Shown in pieces: positions 31,417 to 41,131 of a DNA stretch of 64,000 bases. The stretch is taken from positions 1-64,000 of IMG/VR virus record IMGVR_UViG_3300017989_000057, one strand, 5' to 3'. Source of the stretch: a virus. Made by a program: the position numbers and the translations under genes. Below the pieces are notes generated by a model. The model had not been told where the DNA came from, ran no database searches, and was given only the letters and a program-made list of their open reading frames with translations. Position 1 is the stretch's first letter; each line of letters starts with the position of its first letter.

Positions 31417-32670
31417 ATGGCGAAGAAACAGATAGATGTCGAATTGGCGACAAGACTGTATCGGGATGAAGGTAAATCAAGTACAGAAGTTGCGAAGATT
31501 GTCGGCTGTGCTGTTCAAACGTTGATCAATCGATTAAGAGATAATGGCGTAGAGATACGTGGTCTTGGTGGCTTGAGGAGTAAGGTAGATGACGAAACTA
31601 TCCGATGTGAATATGAAGACCTTCATATGTCTACTACCGAGATAGCCGAAAAACATGGAATGAACGCATCATCAGTATGGGAAAGATTATCAAAGAACGG
31701 TGTCAAAATGAGGGACAGAAAAACAGAAGCAGCAAAAGCAATTCGCAAAATTTCGGTGTCAGAACATAAAACCATCTGCGATCGCTATCGAACTAACAAA
31801 AGCGAAAGCTGTGCAGATATTGCCAAGGATTATGGGGTGTGTAATGGCACGATAGCTACTATCTTGAAAACAAACGGCATTACCCCAGAGCATGAGGGTG
31901 CTAGAGTCAAGTCCTACAAGGGTGGAATTACCAGGCTCCACGATAGAATTCGCCATTGTGAAAAGGCCGAATTTTGGCGCAGGGCATGTATGGAGAGAGA
32001 CGATTACAAATGCAGAGTTACCGGGGAGACTGGGAAATTGGAGGTGCACCATTATCCCGCTAGTTTTTCCAAGATTTTCAACGCATTTCTCAAGGAACAT
32101 GCGGGACTTAATCCTATCGATGATTATGACAAATTGTTTGAACTTGCCCAGTCATTCGGGCAGTTTTGGGACATTGATAATGGGATGACGGTAACAGCCG
32201 ATATGCATAAGAGATTGCATATGCACAATGGTATTAAAGATGAGGAATTATTGGCTTTGCATGATCAGGGATGGTCGTGTCAACGGATTTCCAAGCATTT
32301 TGGCAAGTCGCTATCTTTTGTCCGTGCTAGGTTTCTGGCGATAGGTGAGGCCAGGAGAAGCACCAGTTTCTACAACAAGGAAAGATTCGAGATTCCCGAG
32401 GAAACCAAATCTGGCGTTTTGGAAGCATATATTCGCGGAGAAACGACTAGGATGATATGTAATAGATATGGGGTTGCAAGTAGTACTTTATATAAGATAC
32501 TGCGAGAGAATAACATAACGCCCGGCAATAGGAAGAAGTCTGTTGAAAGCAAGGCGAGACAAGAAAGAGACAGGGTGATCCAGTTGAATAAGGCTGGGGT
32601 TACGATTCCCGAATTGGCCAGAATGTATGAAGTCAGTGAGACTACTATTAGAAACGTCATGAAAGAGTAA
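31417..32670 (+). CDS. HNH endonuclease with six helix-turn-helix repeats
   Basis: 417 aa with AAGGAG before the ATG. Three HTH units (residues about 5-47, 58-99, 114-156) precede a central HNH core (about 199-268: CRVTGETGKLEVHHYP, then NGMTVTADMHKRLH). Three more HTH units (about 274-309, 328-369, 382-417) follow. HTH units share a pattern such as IAxxYGVxxxTI. Six DNA-reading modules suggest a very long recognition site. It is an independent unit with promoter and terminator. Confidence 0.88.
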   Translation: MAKKQIDVELATRLYRDEGKSSTEVAKIVGCAVQTLINRLRDNGVEIRGLGGLRSKVDDETIRCEYEDLHMSTTEIAEKHGMNASSVWERLSKNGVKMRDRKTEAAKAIRKISVSEHKTICDRYRTNKSESCADIAKDYGVCNGTIATILKTNGITPEHEGARVKSYKGGITRLHDRIRHCEKAEFWRRACMERDDYKCRVTGETGKLEVHHYPASFSKIFNAFLKEHAGLNPIDDYDKLFELAQSFGQFWDIDNGMTVTADMHKRLHMHNGIKDEELLALHDQGWSCQRISKHFGKSLSFVRARFLAIGEARRSTSFYNKERFEIPEETKSGVLEAYIRGETTRMICNRYGVASSTLYKILRENNITPGNRKKSVESKARQERDRVIQLNKAGVTIPELARMYEVSETTIRNVMKE

Positions 32671-32706
32671 AACCGACACAATAATTCCTGCCGAAGCATC
32701 CCACTG

Positions 32707-32729
32707 CCCGCCATCCTGGCGGGTTTTTT
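32707..32729 (+). terminator. intrinsic terminator of the HNH gene
   Basis: CCCGCCA, loop TCC, TGGCGGG, then TTTTTT. It closes the HNH transcription unit. Confidence 0.9.
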
Positions 32730-32754
32730 CTTTTCCCCCCCCTTGGTGTATAAT

Positions 32755-32764
32755 CTAATAGCTG
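32755..32764 (+). promoter_or_regulatory. class B promoter-like motif
   Basis: GGTGTATAAT, 28 bases before the HTH gene at 32793. No -35 is visible, and the upstream sequence is a C/T-rich run. Confidence 0.6.
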
Positions 32765-32792
32765 GTGAAAGGTCTTTTTTCCTGGAGGTACT

Positions 32793-33179
32793 ATGTCTCT
32801 GCCCGACGCAACAGTAACAGATTTGTACTCGCAGGGGAAAAGCTGTGCCGAAGTAGCCCGCTTGGATGGATGTAGCGAAACAGCCATGTATAATAGGCTA
32901 AAAGCACTTGGTGTCACGATGCGGAGTCGGTCGAAAGCGAATCAGATTTTTCCCGACTCCATTTTTATAGCCCTCTACAACCTGGGTCTCTCGGCTTCCC
33001 AGATCGGACGACTCCTGGGCGTCGATTCCTCCACCGTGACAAAACGGCTGCACACGATCAAGTTCCCTTTGCGGTCTCGCGGCGTAGCCTGTCGGATTCG
33101 CTACAGTGAGAAAGAGTTTCAACGACATTTCATGGTACCGGACGTTCTGGATCGCCTGATGGAATTGGTGAGTGAATAA
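32793..33179 (+). CDS. DNA-binding protein with HTH repeats
   Basis: 128 aa with GGAGG before the ATG. Two helix-turn-helix units (YSQGKSCAEVARLDGCSETA, then LGLSASQIGRLLGVDSSTVT) share the repeat pattern of the HNH protein just upstream. It may be a regulator or the DNA-binding half of a lost endonuclease. A regulator of tail genes is plausible by position. Confidence 0.75.
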   Translation: MSLPDATVTDLYSQGKSCAEVARLDGCSETAMYNRLKALGVTMRSRSKANQIFPDSIFIALYNLGLSASQIGRLLGVDSSTVTKRLHTIKFPLRSRGVACRIRYSEKEFQRHFMVPDVLDRLMELVSE

Positions 33180-33268
33180 TGCCTGCGATGTTGTTGCATA
33201 CGATTGGTGGTCATCAGATAATGGTTAGTTTTTGGAGCCCCGACGCTTGGGGCAAACGTGTAAAGTAA
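33179..33268 (+). CDS. 29-residue hypothetical protein
   Basis: The ATG overlaps the HTH gene stop (TAATG). The product is short with a hydrophobic centre. It ends 11 bases before the next gene. Weak evidence; coupling is the main support. Confidence 0.4.
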   Translation: MPAMLLHTIGGHQIMVSFWSPDAWGKRVK

Positions 33269-33279
33269 GGAGGGTTGAA

Positions 33280-33627
33280 ATGGCTCTTATTGGACAGACA
33301 ATTGCTGAGTTTGATTTCTTTCCAGATTCGCCACCGGCCATCGTAGGCGAACTGGTAACGGGTCAAACGGTTAACATCGAACTCTGGGAGGATGGTACAC
33401 CTGTTTCCATTACGGCGAGTGGGTGTAGTGAGATCAATAGCACCGGACGGTATAGCTGGTCTACGAGTGGGCTTCCTACCCTGACGGCCAGTCGCCAGCA
33501 GTTTCACTGGCGGATGTCAGACGGGACTAATACTGATGAAGGTGATTTTGTGTTGATTTCTCATGAAAACCGAGATGGTGGGATGCCGTCACTCAACGAC
33601 AAGAGTTCCTACATTAAGCAGATATAA
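33280..33627 (+). CDS. single-domain virion protein
   Basis: 115 aa with AAGGAGGG before the ATG. Its beta-rich domain has the pattern TVNIELW, then GCSEINSTGRYSWSTSGLP, then QQFHWRMSD. The same domain ends the proteins at 33640 and 35399 and the broken gene at 38527. It probably caps or attaches a tail-tip or fibre component. Confidence 0.75.
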   Translation: MALIGQTIAEFDFFPDSPPAIVGELVTGQTVNIELWEDGTPVSITASGCSEINSTGRYSWSTSGLPTLTASRQQFHWRMSDGTNTDEGDFVLISHENRDGGMPSLNDKSSYIKQI

Positions 33628-33639
33628 GGGGAGGCTGAA

Positions 33640-34857
33640 ATGGCTACACCTTGTCCGCAGCAGACAATTTACTGGAGCGAAGCTGGTGCTCTGAAGATTA
33701 GAGCATCTGGCGTTGGTGATGTATCTGTCATCGATATTATGACATCAGGTTTGAGTCAGCCCCTTGGTATTGCTGTCGATGTTGTTGCCGAGAAGGTGTA
33801 TTATGTAGATTATGGCAATAATAATATCAAGAGAGTAAACCTGGATGGGTCTAACGAAGAGACTCTGGTTACGGGTCTGAACAATCCACGATGTATAGCA
33901 ATAGACAATGACGGTGATAAAATATACTGGACAGACGACGGAAACAATCTTGTGCAACGTGCTACACTGGCTGGGTCTGGTATCGAGAACATCGCCAGTG
34001 GTACCAATGCTTTTGGGTTAGCCTTGAATGTTCCTGCGGGGAAGGTTTATTGGACAGAAGCCAGCGCCACCGGCTCTTTGGTCCGAGCCAACCTCGATGG
34101 GAGCAATCAGGAGTTTTTGATTTCTGGGTCATTGTCGTACCCTAGGCCGATTGATATCGACATTGGCAATGGCTACCTGTATTTCACCAACTACTACGGA
34201 CCACCACACAATACCTCCGCTCTTTTGCGGACCGATCTCGAAGGGAGCGGCCTGACAACAATCGTGGCATCTGGCACTTACCTTTGGTCAACGTATGGTA
34301 TAGCTATAGACTCCGACAATGGACATATATACTATGCGGATTATCATAACAGCCGAGACGATATTTCGAGAACAAATTTGCTTGGTAGTGGCTTCGAGGT
34401 TGTCATTTCTGGCCTCAATAATCCTCGTGGTGTGGATGTCATTACTGGCCCTGGTACAACTATAGATTTGTTCCTGACCGGTTCTTCAGCGGTTCCCGCT
34501 TCATCCGGGACGCCGTTGAGAGTTATTCACAGACTTACCAAAACACAGGATTACAATCCTCAGCTAATGGGGACGTTCCAAATACCACCAGCAACAGTCA
34601 ATATCCAAGTGTGGGATGTCGGCGATGGGCAAAATACAGAGGTTCCTATCACAACCAGTGGTTGCTATCAGATTGGTGACACTAACAAGTGGGCATGGTC
34701 AACGCAATATCTGCCGTTCCTTGGATACAACAAGAAATATCACCATTACTTTAGGATGACTTCGAATGAGGGAGAAATGCAGCACGGCGAGTTTTTGATT
34801 ACTGTGCCGGAACGTGGGCGTTGGTCGTATCCCGACAGAGGAAAGGCTTGGGTGTAG
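33640..34857 (+). CDS. YWTD-propeller virion protein
   Basis: 405 aa with GGGGAGG upstream. Residues about 10-270 are repeats of the LDL-receptor YWTD type (KVYYVDYGNNNIKRVNLDGS, KIYWTDDGNN), predicted to form a six-bladed propeller. The C-terminal domain is the shared GCYQIG/WAWST unit. Propellers bind proteins or sugars, so a receptor-binding or adsorption role is likely. Confidence 0.85.
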   Translation: MATPCPQQTIYWSEAGALKIRASGVGDVSVIDIMTSGLSQPLGIAVDVVAEKVYYVDYGNNNIKRVNLDGSNEETLVTGLNNPRCIAIDNDGDKIYWTDDGNNLVQRATLAGSGIENIASGTNAFGLALNVPAGKVYWTEASATGSLVRANLDGSNQEFLISGSLSYPRPIDIDIGNGYLYFTNYYGPPHNTSALLRTDLEGSGLTTIVASGTYLWSTYGIAIDSDNGHIYYADYHNSRDDISRTNLLGSGFEVVISGLNNPRGVDVITGPGTTIDLFLTGSSAVPASSGTPLRVIHRLTKTQDYNPQLMGTFQIPPATVNIQVWDVGDGQNTEVPITTSGCYQIGDTNKWAWSTQYLPFLGYNKKYHHYFRMTSNEGEMQHGEFLITVPERGRWSYPDRGKAWV

Positions 34858-34859
34858 AG

Positions 34860-35399
34860 ATGGCTTGGGACACTGACTTAGTTTTGATGGTGAGAGTTCT
34901 GGTGAGCGATATTTCGACGCCCCAGACTTATACCGATGAGTATCTTGAGCGGGTGCTGATCACCGCTGGGATCATGGTTGACGCCGAATTCCCGTTCAGC
35001 TACGACTACTCCTACGATATCAGTGCCCTGACTATTTCTCCCGATCCTACAACAAGTGAAGATAACATTTTTATGGCTTTGGTACCATTAAAGGCTGCAT
35101 GTATTTTGACACAGGGTGAGTTCAAGCAGGCATTGGGTCAGGGTATTAAGGTTAGAGATGGAGACAGTGCTATTGATACAAGTGTTAGTTTTCGTGGGTA
35201 TCGCGATATTTTAGAATTAGGACCATGTAAGGCTTATGAAACATTGAAATGGTCTTTGTTGGCATCTGGCGAGGTGGGCAGGATTGGTAGAGCAGTTCTT
35301 GGACCATATCGTGCACCCGGTGGAAATGCTCTGTCAACTGTTTCTTGGTATTACGATCAATTTGTTCTCAATAATATTGGTAGGAGGGATAGATCGTAA
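34860..35399 (+). CDS. probable head-tail connector
   Basis: 179 aa with AGAG before the ATG. Helical, with DEYLERVLITAGIMVDAEFP and MALVPLKAACILTQGEF, resembling head-completion proteins. From about 35040 the base composition becomes very AT-rich, and this continues into the next gene. Its end overlaps the next ATG (TAATG). Confidence 0.6.
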   Translation: MAWDTDLVLMVRVLVSDISTPQTYTDEYLERVLITAGIMVDAEFPFSYDYSYDISALTISPDPTTSEDNIFMALVPLKAACILTQGEFKQALGQGIKVRDGDSAIDTSVSFRGYRDILELGPCKAYETLKWSLLASGEVGRIGRAVLGPYRAPGGNALSTVSWYYDQFVLNNIGRRDRS

Positions 35400-38300
35400 T
35401 GGCTCACCTATATCCAAGTAATTTGAGAGTTTATCATCCACTCGATTCTTTAACTGATTCTCAATCTAATGTTTGGTCAATCGACACAGGAACACCAGAT
35501 TTTTCTAATAGTGGTGTAATTGACAGTGGCATGCTTACTGTTAATAGCAATGATTATATTAAGATTGCATCTACTTATGGCGGTATTAGTGGAACTCAGT
35601 CTATCACAGTTTGTGGTTGGGTAAAAAATAATGCTAGTGCCACACACCATTATCATTATCCGTTTTGTTTTTCATCTGATGGTTTTGGTGACTTAGATGC
35701 TATTGGTTGGGGTTTATTAAGTGGTTCTGATAAATTAACCATATATCAAAATGCAGGCATTCATCAGACGTCTTATGCTAGACCAACCGATAGTGATTGG
35801 CATTTTATAGTAGTGGATGTTAGAAAAAATGGTTCATTAGCCGAATGCCGTGTGTCAGTCGATGGAAGTGGTTGGTCTTCTCCATTTACTTGGACATGGG
35901 CAAACTGGGGAGCATCTTCTCAGGCGTGGATAATAGTTCAGAATAATCAAACTCATGATTTATATACTGATGAAGTAGCTTGGTGGATTGGTAACGATTT
36001 ATTTACTTCTGATGAATTATTAAATTTATATCAATTGGGTGCAGTGCATGAAGTTGGTTTGGATCAATATTCCAATCAAAATCCAGAGACAGTTAGTTCG
36101 TCTGGTGATTTGTATATTAATGGATATTCTACTATAGGAATTACATATCAAGCTTCAGGGGATTTGTTTTCTATTGGTAACTTGTCTTACTCCAGTTCAG
36201 GTGATTTATATATCAATGCTTTTGGATCTACTAATACAACTTGTGATTTATTTATCAATGGTAGTCCAGAGAATGTTTTTGGCATAAATACAAATTGTGA
36301 TTTGTTTATTCATGGTTATACCGATTATGCAAACTCAGGTGATCTATATGTTCAGGGTGTGTATGTTGAAAATAATAGCGCTAATTGTTATATGTTCGGA
36401 TCTTATTTTGCTCCACAAATTAAATTGTTCTGGGGCGAAGCTGATACAGATGTTATTAAATTTTATGATTTATTGACTGGGCAAACTTCTACTATTGTAG
36501 ACACAAATATTAACTATCCTGTAGCAATGGAAGTAGATTATGTCGATAGAAAATTGTATTGGATAGACTATGGAACTGATCAGCTTAAAAAAAGCAACTT
36601 TGATGGTTCTGATATAGAAGTAATTGTAGAAGATGTTGGCGATATACCATATGGTTTAGCATTAGATCAAACAAATAGAAAAGTATATTATCCTGATAGA
36701 AATGCTGGAGATATCTATGTTGTTAATATGGATGGATCTAATCATATTAAAGTAGCTAGTGGTCAATCTAGTCCAGCGGGTATAGCTGTTGATGAAATTA
36801 ATTCTAAATTATACTGGACTGAAAGAGTTGAAAATGGATCTTTAAAGAGATCTGATCTTGATGGTAATAATTCTGAATATTTAATATCTGGATCATTATC
36901 ATATCCATCACCGTTAGCAATTTATAATAATCATATCTATTGGTCAAATTATGGTTTTGCTGGTGTTGGAGCTACTATTGAACGGTCAAATCTAGATGGG
37001 TCTGACCAAACTACAATTATACCAAGTGGAACATTAATCGACGTTACATATGGTTTGAAAATAGATAGTTTGAACCAAAAAATGTATATTGGTGATTGGA
37101 ATCTTGACTATTTGGCTAGAGCCAATTGTGATGGTACTGATTTTGAGGTGTTGATAAGTGGTGCTGCTGGTTCATTCGGTCCACAAGGTATAGCAATTTA
37201 TTCAGAATCTCAATTACCAGAATGTTATATATCTGGTAAGGATTCTAAGCAAGCAAGTGTCAATTTGTTTTTGTATTGTGAAACTGTTGCATCGGGGGAT
37301 TTGTTTATAGAGGGTTTTGCATTATCGGGTGCATCTGGTGATCTATTTACTAGAGGCTATTCAGATATTCAGATATCGGGCAATTTGTTCACCCAAGGTA
37401 TGAACCAGCTTGCTGTTTCTGGCGATCTGGTGATTGCTGGCCATACTATCGCTAGCAGTAACGTCAACCTATACCTAGCTAATATTGGTAGCCATGCGGC
37501 TTCTGGCAATTTCTACATAAATGGCTTTAGCGAGATTGCTACATCAGGTGATTTGTTCATTCGTAGCCATGATCAATTTGTTGCTACTGGAGATTTGTTC
37601 GTAGGTGGTTATGTGAATATTCAAGCATCTGGCGACCTATATACTTGTGGTCATATATCGGCAGAAGCATCTGGCGATTTGTATACCCATGGACACACGA
37701 CAACCAGTAAATCTGGGGCGTTATTTATCGCTGGTGGCCAAGATTTGTTGCTGTATATCTGCGGGTCTTCAACAGCTTATGAGCATTCTGCTTCCGGCGA
37801 TCTATTCCTGCACGGCGACGAAGAAGCATCTGCATCCGGGGATTTGTTTATTCATGGCTATACGACGACTTCGGGTCGATGTAGCCTGATTACTTATGGT
37901 CATGATACTCCGACTCTTTACATCTATGGACATGTTGTAGCATCTGGATTACTTAATCTATTCGTGGTCGGAGACGACGACCGAACAGCCCAGAGAGATT
38001 TGTACACTGCTGGTCACGAATCAATAGTAGGTTCCGGTGATTTGTTTGTACATGGCATTTACGCGGATACGGCCCGCATCGATTTGTTCATGAGCAGCCC
38101 AGAACCATCATCTGGAAACCACGATCTGTTCGTTCATGGTGTTGCTCCGGCTTCGGGTGCTTCTGGTGGCCTAGCTAAGCCAATTGACTGGCTCTTGAGA
38201 GCAGCAGATCACCATCCACAAATCATCGGAACCTTCGAAACACCGGCCAATCTGGTCAATATTCAGGTGTGGGATATCACCAACGGAGAGAACACCCCCG

Positions 38301-38515
38301 TCTCTGTTGCGTCGAGCGGCTGCTACCAAATTGGAAACACGGGTAGATGGGGATGGTCAACAGCGAACCTGCCGACTGTCTACGGGCACGCACGGCAATA
38401 CTTCTACATCATGACTTCGGATGCTACGGAAACATTTGATGGACAGTTTTTCATGGATACACCAGAGGGTGCGAAATGGGTTCACCCAAGGGGCCGTGGG
38501 GATTACTTGGTATAG
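35399..38515 (+). CDS. giant LamG, propeller and repeat virion adhesin
   Basis: 1038 aa. Residues about 1-220 form a concanavalin/LamG-like domain. About 340-600 form a YWTD propeller like that at 33640. Around it are more than twenty short repeats of the type SGDLFIHGY/SGDLYINGY. The C-terminal 110 residues are the shared GCYQIG domain. A long fibrous adhesin is likely. The first two thirds are markedly AT-rich; the last third is not, so the gene looks mosaic. Confidence 0.85.
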   Translation: MAHLYPSNLRVYHPLDSLTDSQSNVWSIDTGTPDFSNSGVIDSGMLTVNSNDYIKIASTYGGISGTQSITVCGWVKNNASATHHYHYPFCFSSDGFGDLDAIGWGLLSGSDKLTIYQNAGIHQTSYARPTDSDWHFIVVDVRKNGSLAECRVSVDGSGWSSPFTWTWANWGASSQAWIIVQNNQTHDLYTDEVAWWIGNDLFTSDELLNLYQLGAVHEVGLDQYSNQNPETVSSSGDLYINGYSTIGITYQASGDLFSIGNLSYSSSGDLYINAFGSTNTTCDLFINGSPENVFGINTNCDLFIHGYTDYANSGDLYVQGVYVENNSANCYMFGSYFAPQIKLFWGEADTDVIKFYDLLTGQTSTIVDTNINYPVAMEVDYVDRKLYWIDYGTDQLKKSNFDGSDIEVIVEDVGDIPYGLALDQTNRKVYYPDRNAGDIYVVNMDGSNHIKVASGQSSPAGIAVDEINSKLYWTERVENGSLKRSDLDGNNSEYLISGSLSYPSPLAIYNNHIYWSNYGFAGVGATIERSNLDGSDQTTIIPSGTLIDVTYGLKIDSLNQKMYIGDWNLDYLARANCDGTDFEVLISGAAGSFGPQGIAIYSESQLPECYISGKDSKQASVNLFLYCETVASGDLFIEGFALSGASGDLFTRGYSDIQISGNLFTQGMNQLAVSGDLVIAGHTIASSNVNLYLANIGSHAASGNFYINGFSEIATSGDLFIRSHDQFVATGDLFVGGYVNIQASGDLYTCGHISAEASGDLYTHGHTTTSKSGALFIAGGQDLLLYICGSSTAYEHSASGDLFLHGDEEASASGDLFIHGYTTTSGRCSLITYGHDTPTLYIYGHVVASGLLNLFVVGDDDRTAQRDLYTAGHESIVGSGDLFVHGIYADTARIDLFMSSPEPSSGNHDLFVHGVAPASGASGGLAKPIDWLLRAADHHPQIIGTFETPANLVNIQVWDITNGENTPVSVASSGCYQIGNTGRWGWSTANLPTVYGHARQYFYIMTSDATETFDGQFFMDTPEGAKWVHPRGRGDYLV

Positions 38516-38526
38516 CAGGTGATGAG

Positions 38527-38840
38527 ATGAATAAACAAGAATTTGAAACACAAGCTAGTGACCTTGGCTATGATGGTCCATAACGCTCGTAACCATGCAG
38601 GTGTTGGATATCACCAACGGGGCAAACACAGCCCTCGTTTTGGCGTCTAGTGGATGCTACCAGATTGGTAATACCGACTGTTGGGCTTGGTCCACAGAGC
38701 ATCTACCAAACCACTACAGCGGACATCTCTACTACCAGATGACTTCGGACGCAGGGGAAATCTTCTGGGGACAGGCTGTGTTCGTCACAGAAGGCCAAAG
38801 ATGGAAGCACCCAGAGAGTAGGAGTACGTACATCCGTTAG
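38527..38840 (+). pseudogene. frameshifted copy of the shared C-terminal domain
   Basis: ATG 38527 opens MNKQEFETQASDLGYDGP and stops at 38581-38583. From 38571 another frame reads SITLVTMQVLDITNG and continues as the full shared domain (GCYQIGNTDCWAWST) to 38840. A -1 shift would join them. No slippery site is seen, so mutation, base-call error or a start at 38595 are alternatives. Confidence 0.65.
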
Positions 38841-38848
38841 GAGTAGTC

Positions 38849-39439
38849 ATGGCAAGTGAAAGTGGAAATCTCGGATTTTTCATCAATGGCTACGAGCCGA
38901 AGCCAGCCCTTGCTTGTCCTGCGCTCGATGCCACAGCGTCTATCCAGATTAAAGACTCGCTGATTATAATTTACCAGTCGCGTATCGACGCCCTGATCAA
39001 CCAACTTGGGAAAAACGTGTACCTTGAATTTACTCCTATCCGCGAGCCATGTCCAAACTGTGAGTACGATACCATGAGAAAGCGTTCGACAGGGGTGTAT
39101 AAAGCAGGTGGACCAAGGCCGTTTGCTCGTAGCCGTAAGTGCCCATATTGCAAGGGTCGTGGTTTTACCGAAACGCCGGTCAACAAATGCATCAAGTGTC
39201 TGATTAAGTGGAATCCAGAAGACGCCAAGGATTACGGTATCTCGGTTTCTAAGACGGGTGGGATTGTGCGGCTCAAGACCTATCTGACAGAAGCCGATGA
39301 TCTATCGAGGGCACAGACGGTGATTGTTAATCACGATATTGTCAGTCAGATGAAGCTGAAGGTTAAATTGGTGCAGGGGCCGATTCCTGTTGGATTGCGG
39401 GAAGATCGGTACTGCATCAGTTTTTGGGAGTTGATCTAA
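38849..39439 (+). CDS. zinc-binding virion-region protein
   Basis: 196 aa with TTAGGAG upstream. The opening ESGNLGFFINGYEP echoes the SGDLFIHGY repeats. The middle has CPNCEYD, CPYCKGRGF and CIKCLIKW pairs for two zinc sites. Position among connector and tail genes suggests a structural or assembly role. Confidence 0.7.
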   Translation: MASESGNLGFFINGYEPKPALACPALDATASIQIKDSLIIIYQSRIDALINQLGKNVYLEFTPIREPCPNCEYDTMRKRSTGVYKAGGPRPFARSRKCPYCKGRGFTETPVNKCIKCLIKWNPEDAKDYGISVSKTGGIVRLKTYLTEADDLSRAQTVIVNHDIVSQMKLKVKLVQGPIPVGLREDRYCISFWELI

Positions 39440-40141
39440 ATGGCCAAGATTATATTCAACGTACAACCTACTGCAAAGACCATGGTTCAGTTGGCCAAGG
39501 GGGTTAAGCGAGAGGGGTCTCGCATCTGGGCTGGGCGAGCAATGGCCCAGGCGGCTACTGTCAGCAAAGAAATTGGCAACATGCTGGTTAAAGTCTTCAA
39601 TGAGACTCAAGTAGCGAAAGCCCTTCGTGGGCAGGGGGGAACTGATTTGCCTGCTCATCTCGGTCTGGATGACAGTACGGCCAATTCATTGGCTGATGGG
39701 ATGGCGGGATTGCTTCGGACTTCTGTCCGCTTGATGAGTAAGAGCGCCGGTGGCGGTGCGGTTTCGGTTCGAATTCAGGCGGTAGAAGACAATTGGAATG
39801 AATACCTTGGATTGCCGGGTGCCCAGTACATATCACAACCATCCAATATTACCATCCCGGTTGCGAGGTGGCTGTTGGTTGATCCGAGTATCGACATTGG
39901 TCAGGCGGCGTATGATATTGTTTTCAGAGGGGAAAGCGAAAAGTTCGACGTAAGGATACAGAAGGTATCTCGTAGTGGGAGAGCAATTATGGTGTCATTG
40001 AAGGCATTGGGAGGTAGCGGTGGATACGTATTGCCAGCTATCATATCTGGACAGGCGGGCCAGAACTTTATTGAATACGCATTGGGACAACCCAGCGTTG
40101 CCGTGGAAGCTGCGACGATACTGATGAAGAAGGTGAGATAA
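39440..40141 (+). CDS. probable tail completion protein
   Basis: 233 aa, starting directly after the previous stop. An N-terminal helical region is followed by beta strands (PVARWLLVDPSIDIG, GGYVLPAIISGQAGQ). Size and place between connectors and tail tube fit a tail completion or neck protein. No precise family. Confidence 0.6.
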   Translation: MAKIIFNVQPTAKTMVQLAKGVKREGSRIWAGRAMAQAATVSKEIGNMLVKVFNETQVAKALRGQGGTDLPAHLGLDDSTANSLADGMAGLLRTSVRLMSKSAGGGAVSVRIQAVEDNWNEYLGLPGAQYISQPSNITIPVARWLLVDPSIDIGQAAYDIVFRGESEKFDVRIQKVSRSGRAIMVSLKALGGSGGYVLPAIISGQAGQNFIEYALGQPSVAVEAATILMKKVR

Positions 40142-41073
40142 TGGCTCTAGATTTCAAAGGAGCAAACGAAGGAGGTTTTGGCGGCTATGAGTTGACCGAT
40201 CAGCTTCAGTACAATCTGAAGTGGTTCCTTGATTGGGGCCTTTTGAACCGTGGTGCCTATAGCATCTACGAATATGACTCCGAAAGCTGGTATGACGACG
40301 ATGAATCGAAACTACATGTTGTCCCGGATGAGCGGTATGAACAGGGCCGCGTTTGGGAAGGGGCAGGACGCGAATGGGTGTGGGAGAGTGGTGTTTCGCT
40401 TGGCAGCGGTGCGGTCGATCCATTCCGTGTCTCGGGGGTCTACATCGATGGTGATTTCTACGCGAACGACTCCGAAGGCATCTATGCCCACCATATCGAT
40501 TATCTGAATGGTCGTATCATCTTCGATGAGCCGAAGAGCGCTGACGACGACATCCGGGCTGAGTATACCCGCCGATCCGTACACGTTGGATTCGCCGATG
40601 ACCCAGACTTCAGACTGATGATGCTGAACGCCGTGGAAGAATTCCTCTCTGACGCTTCTACGTCGGGCACACCTGCCAGGGAGCATCAGATTTGGCTACC
40701 CAGCATCTTCATCGAGGTACAGACGGGCAAGCAGCGGGGCTGGCAACTTGGCGGTGGGCAGATAAAAACAAGGTACGTGATTTTTCACATTTTCGCCGAC
40801 AATCCACAGGATCGTAACTTGCTGATGGACTGGCTGGATTATCAGACCCGGAGCACGTTCTGGATGGCCGATCTTAACAATATCACCTTCCCATTTGATG
40901 CATATGGCGATATTGTGGATGGGGTGACCAACTGGCCTGCTATGGTATCTGCCCATCCATGGAAGCGTTTGAGGGTCATAGAGGGTACTTCAGCAACACT
41001 AAATTCGTTGAATTCTCAATTATTCAGGGCTCGTGTGACCTGGGAGGTTGAGATAGATTTCGGCGGTATCTAA
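40141..41073 (+). CDS. virion protein, unknown
   Basis: 310 aa; the ATG overlaps the previous stop. Aromatic and acidic (YSIYEYDSESWYDDDESK), predicted mostly beta. The conserved-looking C-terminal part (WLDYQTRSTFWMADLNNITF) suggests a tail or baseplate protein. No family is assigned. Confidence 0.65.
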   Translation: MALDFKGANEGGFGGYELTDQLQYNLKWFLDWGLLNRGAYSIYEYDSESWYDDDESKLHVVPDERYEQGRVWEGAGREWVWESGVSLGSGAVDPFRVSGVYIDGDFYANDSEGIYAHHIDYLNGRIIFDEPKSADDDIRAEYTRRSVHVGFADDPDFRLMMLNAVEEFLSDASTSGTPAREHQIWLPSIFIEVQTGKQRGWQLGGGQIKTRYVIFHIFADNPQDRNLLMDWLDYQTRSTFWMADLNNITFPFDAYGDIVDGVTNWPAMVSAHPWKRLRVIEGTSATLNSLNSQLFRARVTWEVEIDFGGI

Positions 41074-41090
41074 GCCGTGTGGTGTATAAA

Positions 41091-41100
41091 AGAGTGGTTG
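41091..41100 (+). promoter_or_regulatory. class B promoter-like motif
   Basis: GGTGTATAAA, about 30 bases before the GTG start of the probable tail tube gene. A strong late gene would need its own promoter. Confidence 0.55.
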
Positions 41101-41131
41101 GATAGTTTCTTTGTGAAAGGGGGAGTGACCT

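Noticed and set aside
36090-38100. Possible CRISPR-like repeat array
   Set aside because: The repeats are in frame and encode SGDLFIHGY-type protein repeats, without conserved DNA spacers.
39093-39102. GTGTATAAA-like motif inside the zinc virion gene
   Set aside because: It lies within a coding sequence far from any start and has no downstream gene; probably chance.
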